This document shows positions 26,692 to 34,729 of a stretch of 46,258 bases of DNA, piece after piece; position 1 is the stretch's first letter; each line of letters starts with the position of its first letter. Source of the DNA: Brumimicrobium sp041655765 (GTDB taxonomy: Bacteria; Bacteroidota; Bacteroidia; Flavobacteriales_D; Crocinitomicaceae); contig JBBAEU010000019.1 in the NCBI GenBank assembly GCA_041655765.1, forward strand, positions 1 to 46,258, given 5' to 3'. Both the position numbers and the translations under genes were made by a program. Under the pieces are notes generated by a model. The model saw only the letters and a list, made by a program, of their open reading frames with translations. It was not told the origin of the DNA and searched no databases.

Positions 26692-27159
26692 TTGAGAGCA
26701 TTGCTAAAAAAAGAATATCGTTTTGGAGTAATCTTAATTTTTGCTTTTGGATTGTTTTTATTTACAATTGACCAAACATCTGAGCAAGTTGTTACATACT
26801 TTACCGGAAAAGGTTTTCAATATGTTGAACCTGCTTTTTTAAAATTGAATTATTTGGTGTTACTCATTGTTGCACTCGCAGGTTTAGCGACATTATCTCG
26901 CTCTAACAAGAAATCAGATGTTGAAAAAGGGAAGACCTTTAGTCGCTTTGTAAACCTGAGTGTATTTTCATTTTTCCCTGGTTGGATTATCCACTTATAC
27001 TACGTTATTCAAGTAATGAATACAGGTGAAAGTTTTGTTGAATTAGAACAAAAATGGTGGATTTACTATGCATCAGACATAACTTTGGTCTTTGGGTTTG
27101 CCCTAGCAGGAATATTAATTCTTCGCCCTGCTATTCACAGTGAAAAGTTTTTCAAGTAA
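26692..27159 (+). CDS. Small membrane protein of unknown function
   Basis: This is a 155-residue protein with about four hydrophobic helices (about 12-27, 48-66, 84-104, 131-148) and short loops, so it is an inner-membrane protein. No family was recognised. It starts only 4 bases after the preceding stop codon. No ATG is available near the N-terminus; the candidate starts are TTG at 26692 and TTG at 26701, suggesting coupling to translation of the upstream gene. It converges with tsaB over a 36-bp gap without a visible terminator. Confidence 0.6.
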   Translation: MRALLKKEYRFGVILIFAFGLFLFTIDQTSEQVVTYFTGKGFQYVEPAFLKLNYLVLLIVALAGLATLSRSNKKSDVEKGKTFSRFVNLSVFSFFPGWIIHLYYVIQVMNTGESFVELEQKWWIYYASDITLVFGFALAGILILRPAIHSEKFFK

Positions 27160-27195
27160 GTTTTCTTGTAATATTTTAATATAATTTAGAAGTGC

Positions 27196-27864
27196 CTAAC
27201 TCTTCTTCTTTGTAATTACAAAATCTTTTAAATATAACGGTTCAAAATATGCCACATCTTCAAATACCTTGTTTTTATATTTTTGAAATGCAATTTCAAC
27301 TTGTCCTATTGCGCTAGATAAAATTTCTAAATCAAATACTAAATCCCTATCTTCCCATATTTCCTTCATCTTTTCAGCACCGTCTCCACAAACGACAAAT
27401 GGCTCAAACTCTTTGTATGATTTGGAATCCAGAACATCAGCGGAAAGTTGTTTGATAACCTTAAAATCCTTGTCATAAATAGAAGAAAAAACTTCCATTC
27501 TGCGCGCATCAATCATTGCACAAATATTTGTGTTTGGATGTTTTTTAAAGGCTAAAAAAGCAATGCTTTCGATGGAATCTATTGCGATTAACGGAGTTTT
27601 TAATGCATAGCAAAGTCCTTTAGCTGTTGAAATACCAATTCGTAAGCCTGTATATGAACCTGGACCGCTCGATACAACAATTGCTGACAAATCACTTAGT
27701 TGCCAATCATTTCTTTTACAAACTTCATTGATAAATATGGTAATTCTTTCAGCGTGTATGTATTTATCTGATTTTTCTTCAATAAAATCAACCAATTGAC
27801 CGTTCTCCGAAATTGCCACCGAGCAGATTTTAGTTGCTGTTTCTATATGTAAGAATTTTGCCAT
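27196..27864 (-). CDS. tsaB: tRNA threonylcarbamoyladenosine biosynthesis protein TsaB
   Basis: This 222-residue TsaB is the scaffold partner of TsaD in making the t6A37 modification of ANN-decoding tRNAs. The start MAKFLHIETATKICSVAISENG and the segment VSSGPGSYTGLRIGISTAKGL are typical. The length matches the family. The frame extends to a TTG at 27885, but the ATG at 27864 matches the family start. A near-match promoter (TAATCTTG on the minus strand, 27883-27890) overlaps that extension. It is divergent from metK. Confidence 0.9.
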   Translation of the reverse strand: MAKFLHIETATKICSVAISENGQLVDFIEEKSDKYIHAERITIFINEVCKRNDWQLSDLSAIVVSSGPGSYTGLRIGISTAKGLCYALKTPLIAIDSIESIAFLAFKKHPNTNICAMIDARRMEVFSSIYDKDFKVIKQLSADVLDSKSYKEFEPFVVCGDGAEKMKEIWEDRDLVFDLEILSSAIGQVEIAFQKYKNKVFEDVAYFEPLYLKDFVITKKKS

Positions 27865-27952
27865 TAAACTTAAATGTTTGTGCAAGATTACAACTTTTTA
27901 TTCAAAACAATATAATTAATCTAAAAAACCCTCGTTTTCCAAAGTGTATTAT

Positions 27953-27960
27953 TATCTTTG
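27953..27960 (+). promoter_or_regulatory. -7 element (TATCTTTG) for metK
   Basis: An exact TAnnTTTG match lies 29 bases upstream of the metK ATG. The leader that follows is too short for a SAM riboswitch. Confidence 0.55.
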
Positions 27961-27989
27961 AACCTTTCTAAATAAGAATCAATAAAATT

Positions 27990-29243
27990 ATGTCATATTT
28001 ATTTACATCAGAATCAGTGTCAGAAGGTCATCCAGATAAAGTTGCAGACCAAATATCTGACGCATTAATTGACCACTTTTTAGCATTTGACAAAGATTCA
28101 AAAGTTGCTTGTGAAACACTTGTAACAACAGGATTGGTTATGCTCGCAGGTGAAGTGAAATCAGAAACATATCTGGATGTTCAGGGAATTGCACGAGATG
28201 TCATTAAAAAAATCGGTTACGATAAAAGTGATTATCAATTTGATTATAAATCATGTGGAATTATTTCTACAATTCACGAACAATCAAGTGACATCAATCA
28301 AGGTGTTGATAAATCTAATCCAGAAGAACAAGGTGCAGGAGATCAAGGGATGATGTTTGGTTATGCAACCAACGAAACGGATGATTATATGCCGTTAGCG
28401 TTGGATTTATCACATAACTTATTAAAAGAACTGGCAGCCATTCGTAAAGAAGGAGAAGTAATGACATATTTGCGCCCTGATTCAAAGGCGCAGGTTACCA
28501 TTGAATATTCTGACGATAACAAACCGTTACGTATTGATACAATTGTTCTTTCTACGCAACATGATGACTTTGCAGAAGAAAAAGCAATGCAAAAAACAAT
28601 CGAAAAAGATGTAAAAGAAATCCTAATTCCTCGTGTTTTAGATAGTTTAAATGATGATGCAATTCGTTCATTATTCAACGATAGTATTGTTTATCATATC
28701 AATCCAACAGGAAAATTCGTCATTGGAGGTCCACATGGAGACACGGGGTTAACAGGAAGAAAAATCATTGTTGACACTTACGGAGGGAAAGGAGCGCACG
28801 GAGGTGGAGCTTTTTCAGGAAAAGACCCGTCAAAAGTTGACCGTTCAGCGGCGTATGCAACCAGACATATTGCAAAAAATATGGTAGCAGCAGGACTTTG
28901 TGATGAGGTATTGGTACAAGTTGCTTATGCAATTGGAGTTGCAGACCCAGTAGGATTAAAAGTCGATACTTACGGAACTTCTAAAATAGATATGAAAGAC
29001 GGCGAAATAGCTAAAAAGATTAATGATATCTTTAACATGCGACCAGCTGCAATTGAAAAACGATTAAAACTTCGTTCGCCAATTTACGGGCCTACAGCGG
29101 CTTATGGACACATGGGAAGAAGACCAGAAATTGTTTCAAGAGAATTTAATAATGCTGGAAATTACGCCAAAGTTGAGGTAGAATTATTTACTTGGGAAAA
29201 GTTGGATTATGTAGATAAAATTAAAGATGCTTTTGGATTATAA
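27990..29243 (+). CDS. metK: S-adenosylmethionine synthetase
   Basis: This 417-residue enzyme makes S-adenosylmethionine from methionine and ATP in the cytoplasm. Family signatures are present: SEGHPDKVADQISDALID at the start, GAGDQGMMFGYA, and the ATP-binding region GGPHGDTGLTGRKIIVDTYGG, followed by GGGAFSGKDPSKVDRSAAY. It is a single gene with its own promoter, and a strong terminator about 65 bases after the stop. Confidence 0.97.
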   Translation: MSYLFTSESVSEGHPDKVADQISDALIDHFLAFDKDSKVACETLVTTGLVMLAGEVKSETYLDVQGIARDVIKKIGYDKSDYQFDYKSCGIISTIHEQSSDINQGVDKSNPEEQGAGDQGMMFGYATNETDDYMPLALDLSHNLLKELAAIRKEGEVMTYLRPDSKAQVTIEYSDDNKPLRIDTIVLSTQHDDFAEEKAMQKTIEKDVKEILIPRVLDSLNDDAIRSLFNDSIVYHINPTGKFVIGGPHGDTGLTGRKIIVDTYGGKGAHGGGAFSGKDPSKVDRSAAYATRHIAKNMVAAGLCDEVLVQVAYAIGVADPVGLKVDTYGTSKIDMKDGEIAKKINDIFNMRPAAIEKRLKLRSPIYGPTAAYGHMGRRPEIVSREFNNAGNYAKVEVELFTWEKLDYVDKIKDAFGL

Positions 29244-29308
29244 CATTTCCTTAGCAGTTTCTTGTTATTTTGTAGGTTTTTTTACTCAAAGTTATATAAA
29301 AAGTCATG

Positions 29309-29338
29309 AAAAAGGTAGAATAATTATCTACCTTTTTT
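29309..29338 (+). terminator. Intrinsic terminator of metK
   Basis: An inverted repeat, AAAAAGGTAGA (29309-29319) with TCTACC (29327-29332) plus T run, forms an 11-bp stem with a 7-nt loop and ends in six T. Confidence 0.8.
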
Positions 29339-29601
29339 GTTCTATAGATATGAATAGTTTTGAGTTAGGTAGCGTTATCTTCACAATTAAATAAAATGCA
29401 AATCAATCCATATACATTTGAAATCATGGTATTAAAATTCGTTTCGGATGATTTTATAACTTTTATAAGCGTATTACCAAAAACCTTCAATTATTTAAAG
29501 GATAGATTCAAGTAACAAATGAAACTTTTATAAATAAGGATAATTAACAATATAATAAAAACATTAGGGAAGACCCTTACCTATTATGCTTAACAGTACT
29601 C
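29339..29601. other. AT-rich intergenic region, only a doubtful 29-codon ORF
   Basis: This stretch between the metK terminator and the next promoter holds no convincing gene. The one thing seen is an ATG at 29426 opening a 29-codon frame to TAA at 29513-29515. It is preceded six bases upstream by TACATTTG (29413-29420), an exact TAnnTTTG match. The predicted peptide (begins MVLKFVSDDF) has no recognisable family. Confidence 0.3.
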
Positions 29602-29609
29602 TAATTTTG
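29602..29609 (+). promoter_or_regulatory. -7 element (TAATTTTG) for the T9SS type A protein gene
   Basis: An exact TAnnTTTG match lies 12 bases before the ATG at 29622. It supports that ATG as the original start of the frameshifted gene. Confidence 0.45.
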
Positions 29610-29621
29610 TATTATTTATTC

Positions 29622-30235
29622 ATGAAAATTTAAAGACAAAGATTCTGAAATTAAACACAAAAATTCTAACAGTTGGACTATCATTTGTGTTGACTTTAAA
29701 TGTGAATGCACAATCCTTTGAAATGCTCAAAGATATCAATCCTAACGGAAGCAGTAAACCATACGGATTAGAAGAATTGAATGGTAAGTTAATCTTCAAT
29801 GCTGATGATGGAGTTCACGGTAGCGAACTTTGGATAACTGATGGAACAGAAGCAAATACCATGATGATTCAACCTGATATTGCACCAGCAAGTAATCCTC
29901 TATACCCTTATAAATATGTTTTCGATGGTTCTTTATATGTCAGAGCACACTATAATGGAAATGGAGATGAACTTTGGAAAGTAACATCAACCAGTAGTTT
30001 GGTTGCCGAAGAACTAATAAATGTAACACTTTATCCAAATCCTGTTTCTGATGATTTCTATATAAAAACAACAGAAACAGTTGAGGAAGTCTCGCTTTAT
30101 TCTGTGGCAGGACAAAAATTAAGAACTTGGAAAAACCAAAATAACTTTAATGTTTCTGAGTTCTCAGAAGGAATATATTTCGTTAAAATTAGCACACTAA
30201 AAGGTGATAAAACAATGAAGATTGTTAAGAAATAA
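29622..30235 (+). CDS. Short secreted ELW-repeat protein with T9SS type A C-terminal signal, frameshifted at its start
   Basis: The main open frame (29687-30235, 182 codons from a GTG) encodes ELW-type repeats, including GSELWITDGTEA and GDELWKVTS. It ends in a type A T9SS sorting domain: LYPNPVSDDFYIK, then SEGIYFVKIS, with KIVKK at the end. A good signal peptide is encoded in this frame upstream of the GTG. The only suitable ATG (29622) reads ATG AAA ATT TAA. One extra A in the AAAA run would join it in frame to NLKTKILKLN... and complete the signal peptide. It is therefore a one-base deletion, a slippage site or a sequencing error. The protein is also short for an ELW-repeat protein. Confidence 0.65.
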
Positions 30236-30259
30236 GAATAAATCATTTTTTAAAGAATC

Positions 30260-30312
30260 AAAAGGTGGATTGGAGATATTCATAAAAATTTGAATCCATA
30301 ACACCTTTTTTT
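30260..30312 (+). terminator. Terminator-like hairpin after the T9SS type A gene
   Basis: AAAGGTGGATT pairs with AATCC and CACCTTT across an internal ATAA bulge, and a long T run follows. The loop is long, about 20 nt. Confidence 0.5.
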
Positions 30313-30344
30313 CTTTTTAGAATATTTTTATATTTATTTTTTTA

Positions 30345-30352
30345 TACTTTTG
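30345..30352 (+). promoter_or_regulatory. -7 element (TACTTTTG) for the small lipoprotein gene
   Basis: An exact TAnnTTTG match lies 26 bases upstream of the ATG at 30379. Confidence 0.45.
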
Positions 30353-30378
30353 AAAATATTAACATAAATAAAACAATT

Positions 30379-30693
30379 ATGAAAAAACTTAACAAATTTC
30401 TATTTGGTGGAATATTAATGTCTTTGATAGTATCTTGTTCTGCCTCTGCACCAGATTATGGACCTGCAGCAGATGCAATGTGTGAATGTATGGAAGAAAA
30501 GGATGCTGAGCGAGGTGACGATTCTTTGATTGGTGCTAATTTAGACTATGCACTCTGTGCCTTTGACGTAATCTTAGACACAGGAACAGATATCAATAAC
30601 GCTGATTTTGGCAAAGCATTAGCTGAAAAGTGTGATAAATACAATGAGTTACATGATGAGTATTTAAAGACAATCGAAGATAACGATTTCTAA
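30379..30693 (+). CDS. Small cysteine-containing lipoprotein
   Basis: This 104-residue protein has a lipoprotein signal peptide ending in the lipobox LIVSC (lipidated C20). The mature part of about 84 residues is acidic and mostly helical in appearance, with further cysteines in AMCECMEEK, YALCAF and AEKCDKY. Four regularly placed cysteines could form two disulfides in the periplasm or at the cell surface. I do not recognise a family. It is a single gene with its own promoter and terminators. Confidence 0.65.
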   Translation: MKKLNKFLFGGILMSLIVSCSASAPDYGPAADAMCECMEEKDAERGDDSLIGANLDYALCAFDVILDTGTDINNADFGKALAEKCDKYNELHDEYLKTIEDNDF

Positions 30694-30705
30694 ATTATTT
30701 TTAAC

Positions 30706-30737
30706 CTGAGCTGTAATTTTTTCGAACTCAGTTTTTT
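30706..30737 (+). terminator. Possible first terminator after the small lipoprotein gene
   Basis: A CTGAG/CTCAG stem of 5 bp (30706-30710 with 30727-30731) is followed by six T. It is weak because of the short stem and 16-nt loop. Confidence 0.35.
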
Positions 30738-30744
30738 AGATTAT

Positions 30745-30775
30745 AAAGTCCACCTCTTTGTAGGTGGACTTTTTT
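30745..30775 (+). terminator. Strong intrinsic terminator after the small lipoprotein gene
   Basis: An 11-bp perfect stem (30745-30755 with 30762-30772) has a 6-nt loop and a T tail. It separates the lipoprotein gene from the copper-type cluster. Confidence 0.85.
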
Positions 30776-30955
30776 AGTTTTATTAAAACATAGTTAAAGT
30801 CCATAATTTTGCTTTTTAATTTTAACCCGTGTTTGATAACTTTCTTTAACCTAATTTCGAAAAAATAAGTCGCAATTAAACAGATGAAAGAGGACAATTG
30901 CTAAAATACAGCTAACAAGATGACCAGCGTCAGTTTATTGTATAGATTTCTTTTC

Positions 30956-30963
30956 TATATTTG
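30956..30963 (+). promoter_or_regulatory. -7 element (TATATTTG) for the copper-type cluster
   Basis: An exact TAnnTTTG match lies 17 bases before the ATG at 30981, with TTG at 30938-30940 upstream. No metal-regulator operator was recognised in the surrounding sequence. Confidence 0.5.
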
Positions 30964-30980
30964 CATCAGTAATATATGAA

Positions 30981-31358
30981 ATGAAAAGGCTTATTTCCAT
31001 ATCGCTAATGTTCTTAATGCTGGGATATGCATTCATTCAAGTAGGAGTTTTCATAGAATATATTGTAGATATCGATGCATATACCCAAAAATATTGTGTT
31101 AATATTGATATTCCAGAAAAGAAATGTAACGGTAAATGTCAGTTAACAAAAAATCTTGCGGAAAATGAAGAGCAACATCAGCAAAATGAGTTGCAAGCAC
31201 CACCGCAAATTGTTCTTTTTGATTTCATAGAAAAAATAGAAATTCCTCAAACTATAGATTTCTTTCAAGAAGATAAAAACCTTTGTACATATTTAGGGAT
31301 TTTCACTGACGAAAGTCCTGATTCTATTTTTCAACCACCCAAAACATCTGTTGTTTAA
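30981..31358 (+). CDS. Small envelope protein with CNGKC motif
   Basis: This is a 125-residue protein with a hydrophobic N-terminus (about 4-28) that is either a signal peptide or an anchor. It is followed by YCVNIDIPEKKCNGKCQL, giving C39, C49 and C53 with a CxxxC pair. The rest is polar and Gln/Glu-rich with no predicted enzyme motif. From general knowledge, short Bacteroidota proteins with a CxGxCxL motif occur beside TonB-receptor genes; their function has not been established to my knowledge. Here it is the first gene of a cluster with a Met/His-rich lipoprotein and an OprC-like receptor, so a metal-binding role is plausible but inferred. Confidence 0.6.
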   Translation: MKRLISISLMFLMLGYAFIQVGVFIEYIVDIDAYTQKYCVNIDIPEKKCNGKCQLTKNLAENEEQHQQNELQAPPQIVLFDFIEKIEIPQTIDFFQEDKNLCTYLGIFTDESPDSIFQPPKTSVV

Positions 31359-31474
31359 ATCGTAGTAGTATCACAATTCGTATGCTTTAGCATCACAGTG
31401 ATAAAGTTTAATTTGTTCTTTTATAAAAAATAGGACAAGAATGGTTATACATAAATATTTAAGTAACAGAAATT

Positions 31475-32269
31475 ATGAAAAAGATTATTTTACTCTCACT
31501 TGCAGGAGTAGTGGCTTTGACTTCATGTAAAAAAGATGAAATCGAAGAAACAAATCCGATTAATGAACAATCGGTATTTACATTAATTAAAAAAGACACA
31601 ACATCTAATGACTACGTTGTATCATTATTTGCCAAAACATCTTCAATTGAAGTTGGCTACAATAATTTATACGTAAGCGTGAAAAATTTAGATGGAACAA
31701 ACATTGAAAATGCAACGGTAACTTTTGACCCAATTATGGATATGGGAACAATGTCTCACGGCTCACCCTTGATTCAACCTGTATATAAAAGTGGCTCAAA
31801 AATGTATGAAGGTGTCGTCATTTTCACTATGCCGACAGGGGACATGGGAACATGGACAATGTCAATCGATGTGAATGGAGGTTCAACTACTTTTCCAATC
31901 GTAGTCGAGACTTCAAAACCAAATACAAAATACGTCGGAAGTTATACAGGAACAGATGGAGAAAAGTATATTGTTTCTATTGTAAAACCATTCAGCTGGT
32001 CAGTAGGAATGAATGATGTGTCAATCATGATTCACCATAGGATGATGGATTCTTTCATTGCTGTTGATGATTTCCACGTTGTAATGGATCCTCAAATGAT
32101 GTCTATGGGACATGGCTCTCCAAATAATATCTCTCCAACAAGTGATGGAAATGGGTATTATTCTGGTGAAGTGAACTTTACAATGACAGGTGATTGGCGA
32201 CTCAACTTTGATTTAATTAGAAATGGGGATACAATCGTTACAGGAGCGTATATAGACATTATGTTTTAG
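31475..32269 (+). CDS. Met/His-rich lipoprotein with two YtkA/FixH-like domains
   Basis: This 264-residue lipoprotein (lipobox ALTSC, lipidated C18) has two similar beta-sandwich halves of about 115 residues. Each carries a methionine/histidine cluster before a Gly-Ser-Pro: MDMGTMSHGSP (88-98) and MMSMGHGSP (208-216). A third cluster, MIHHRMMDS, falls between. The pattern resembles YtkA/FixH-like domains, and Met/His clusters of this kind commonly bind copper(I) in oxidising compartments. It sits 116 bases after the CNGKC gene and 54 bases before the TonB receptor. Probable role: a surface or periplasmic copper binder feeding the receptor. Function is inferred, not shown. Confidence 0.65.
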   Translation: MKKIILLSLAGVVALTSCKKDEIEETNPINEQSVFTLIKKDTTSNDYVVSLFAKTSSIEVGYNNLYVSVKNLDGTNIENATVTFDPIMDMGTMSHGSPLIQPVYKSGSKMYEGVVIFTMPTGDMGTWTMSIDVNGGSTTFPIVVETSKPNTKYVGSYTGTDGEKYIVSIVKPFSWSVGMNDVSIMIHHRMMDSFIAVDDFHVVMDPQMMSMGHGSPNNISPTSDGNGYYSGEVNFTMTGDWRLNFDLIRNGDTIVTGAYIDIMF

Positions 32270-32279
32270 TTTTAATAAT

Positions 32280-32311
32280 ATCCCCCGCTTATTAAATTAA
32301 GTGGGGGATCT
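32280..32311 (+). repeat. Intercistronic stem-loop between lipoprotein and receptor genes
   Basis: TCCCCCGCTTA pairs with TAAGTGGGGGA through an 11-bp stem (one G-T pair), flanked by an extra A-T pair, with a 6-nt loop. No T run follows, so it is not a standard terminator. It may protect or process the mRNA and set the ratio of lipoprotein to receptor. Confidence 0.6.
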
Positions 32312-32323
32312 AAAAATAAGGAA

Positions 32324-34327
32324 ATGAAATATTTAAGTATTTTAATCCTGCTTACAATTTCAACTGAAATGGTTTTCTCACAAGAAGACTCCATTCAAAA
32401 GATTCAGCATTACAAAGAAGTTATTGTACAAGGTAAAGCACTGAAAGATGATGGTGACAATGGCTTTAGACTTCAATCTTCTACAGAAAGTTTATTGAAC
32501 ATACTTCCTTCTGTAACCATGATTAAAAGGGGAAATTATGCACTTGAACCAACAATAAGGGGTTTAAATGCGGGGCAAATCAACATGACAATTGATGGAA
32601 TGCAGATTTTTGGTGCTTGTACAGACAAAATGGATGTGATTAGTTCGTATGTTGAGCCAACCAACCTTGAAAAAATTGAACTAAACACTTCACCTGATGG
32701 GAGTCAAACAGGCAGTTCTGTTGGAGGAGGAATAAATTTCAAATTGATGAGGGCAGAAATAGGTGCATCACGTAAATTTAATGGGAGCTTGGGTGCTGGA
32801 TACCAAACCAATTCCAATTATTATCAAGGTCTTGGGAAACTCCAGTACAGTGCAAAACGTTGGGCAATCTTAGTAAATGGAATCTATAGAAAGGCTGACA
32901 ATTATCACGCTGCAGATAGAAAAGAAATTCTTTTCTCACAATTTGAGAAGTGGAACGCTGGAATAAATTTAGCCGTCGCTTTAAATGAAAATAATCGTCT
33001 TTATATAGATTACATTCAAGACGAAGGCTATAATATTGGATATCCTGCATTAACAATGGATGTTGGTTATGCAAAAGCGTATGTTTCTTCTATAACACAT
33101 CAATATGAAAACATAGGGAAAACACTTCGAAGCATCGAATCAAAACTCTTTTTTAATTACATAGATCATACTATGGATGACAGCCCTAGACCAAAAGAAA
33201 TGGTACCTATCCGAATGGATATGCCAGGAACTTCTATGACTTTTGGTGCGTATAGTAAAGCGAATGTAAGATTAGGAAGTAAGCATCTATTCTCTATTCA
33301 GTTGAATGGTTATCAAAATGATTTGCATGCCGAAATGACGATGTATCCAGATATCGGATCAGAAATGTTTATGCTAACCGTGCCCGATGCGAGAAGAAAA
33401 ACCATAGGAATCACCTTGGCAGATAGATGGATAGTAAGTAATAAAATGAAATTTGACTTTGGGGGAAGATTTGAATTAAATGCTTCAGATATTGTTACGG
33501 AAATTGGCAGAAAAACTATGACCAGCTTTTATCAAGGAAATCCCGATCAAACAAGATTAAACGGTAATGTTTTTGTAAATACAAATTATAAATTACGTAC
33601 AAATTTAAGTCTTTTTGCAGGTGCAAATTATGGAAATAGATCTGCATCTCTTCATGAATTGTATGGGTTCTATTTATTTAATCGAGTAGATAATCATGAT
33701 TATCTGGGAAACCCAGATTTGAAAAATGAATCCTCCTTAAATGGAAACATCGGTAGTGAGTTAAAATATAAAAAATTTGCTGTAAGACTAGAAGGATATA
33801 TCTATGCTTTTTCTAATTATATCACAGGCTTGGTCGTTCCTGAATATAGTAATATGGCGCCAGGTGCGTCAGGAGTAAAACAATACTCAAATATTCCAAG
33901 TGCTTTGCTAACAGGTGCAGAACTTTCGATCATATATAATCCAATTGAAGCACTTACTTTACAGTCAATAAATAGTTATACATTTGGTATTGATAATGAA
34001 AAGAATTATTTACCTTATATTCCACCATTTAAGTCGGCAAATTCGATTGCCTATGATTTAAAAGGATTTGTTTTTAAAGTGGAACATGTTGGTTCTGCGG
34101 CACAAAACAATGTGAGTACAGAAAGATACGGTGAAAGTACAACACCTGCTTTTAACATTTTTAGCTTTAATGTCCAAAAGTACTTTCATTTAAAAAATCA
34201 TAAACGCTTACACGCAGAAGTTGGTGTCGAAAACATCTTTGATACACCATACTACGAACACTTAGACGTGATGAAAATTCAAAGACAAGGCGTCAATGTT
34301 GTCATTCGAGCAACATTTATATTTTAA
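32324..34327 (+). CDS. TonB-dependent outer-membrane receptor, OprC/NosA-like (copper)
   Basis: This 667-residue receptor has a signal peptide ending near VFSQ (about 20), a plug domain (about 25-150: SLLNILPSVTMI, PTIRGLN, SVGGGINF) and a 22-strand-type barrel ending in aromatic IF. The plug contains GACTDKMD, a CxxxM pair at C99 and M103. The barrel contains DHTMDD, an HxM pair at H282 and M284. Both pairs correspond to the copper-binding motif I know from the Pseudomonas receptor OprC and related NosA. There is no N-terminal carboxypeptidase-like domain and no SusD partner. This points to copper import across the outer membrane. The gene is third in the cluster and is followed by a terminator. 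Confidence 0.85.
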   Translation: MKYLSILILLTISTEMVFSQEDSIQKIQHYKEVIVQGKALKDDGDNGFRLQSSTESLLNILPSVTMIKRGNYALEPTIRGLNAGQINMTIDGMQIFGACTDKMDVISSYVEPTNLEKIELNTSPDGSQTGSSVGGGINFKLMRAEIGASRKFNGSLGAGYQTNSNYYQGLGKLQYSAKRWAILVNGIYRKADNYHAADRKEILFSQFEKWNAGINLAVALNENNRLYIDYIQDEGYNIGYPALTMDVGYAKAYVSSITHQYENIGKTLRSIESKLFFNYIDHTMDDSPRPKEMVPIRMDMPGTSMTFGAYSKANVRLGSKHLFSIQLNGYQNDLHAEMTMYPDIGSEMFMLTVPDARRKTIGITLADRWIVSNKMKFDFGGRFELNASDIVTEIGRKTMTSFYQGNPDQTRLNGNVFVNTNYKLRTNLSLFAGANYGNRSASLHELYGFYLFNRVDNHDYLGNPDLKNESSLNGNIGSELKYKKFAVRLEGYIYAFSNYITGLVVPEYSNMAPGASGVKQYSNIPSALLTGAELSIIYNPIEALTLQSINSYTFGIDNEKNYLPYIPPFKSANSIAYDLKGFVFKVEHVGSAAQNNVSTERYGESTTPAFNIFSFNVQKYFHLKNHKRLHAEVGVENIFDTPYYEHLDVMKIQRQGVNVVIRATFIF

Positions 34328-34378
34328 TATACATAATTTAAACCATTATTATTTAAGCCATTATTGATTTTATTAATC

Positions 34379-34431
34379 CCGCCATTAGTCTATTACCAAT
34401 TTACAAATAATGACTAATTGGCGGTTTTTTT
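34379..34431 (+). terminator. Intrinsic terminator of the copper-type cluster
   Basis: CCGCCATTAGTC pairs with GACTAATTGGCGG (34379-34390 with 34412-34424, one bulged T), followed by seven T. The loop is 21 nt. Confidence 0.75.
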
Positions 34432-34729
34432 GACTTGAATGAAGATTTTGTCCATTGTCAAACATTTAATATTTGTTTGAATTATCTTTCACTTGTATTT
34501 TTAGTGTAAAGCACTTTCTCAAAGGTTTTAATATCAATGCGTTGTAGTCTTTTCTTGAATTTTTTTTATATTTTTTTAAGTACACACAATAATTATTGTT
34601 ACATTCGTACAAATTGAAAATTTTGTTAATATCTCTTTATCTTTGAAAAGAAATTATTGGCAAAAAAGGCAACTTAAATAATGAAAATAACGTTTTACTG
34701 ATTAAGAGTAATAATGAAATTTAGCAGCT
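34432..34729. other. Intergenic region upstream of the giant SprB-repeat gene
   Basis: After the terminator, this AT-rich stretch contains one perfect 7-bp inverted repeat (TCAAACA at 34458-34464, TGTTTGA at 34474-34480) that could be an operator. It also holds a TATCTTTG promoter element at 34638-34645 and a leader of about 80 bases. No gene was seen. Confidence 0.4.
34638..34645 (+). promoter_or_regulatory. -7 element (TATCTTTG) for the giant SprB-repeat gene
   Basis: An exact TAnnTTTG match lies 84 bases upstream of the ATG at 34730, giving a longer leader than the other genes here. Confidence 0.45.

Noticed and set aside
27961..27989. SAM riboswitch before metK
   Set aside because: The leader after the promoter is only about 29 bases and has no complex fold.
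31392..31402. ATCACAGTGAT palindrome between the first two genes of the copper-type cluster
   Set aside because: It is short and isolated, with no promoter beside it; chance is sufficient explanation.
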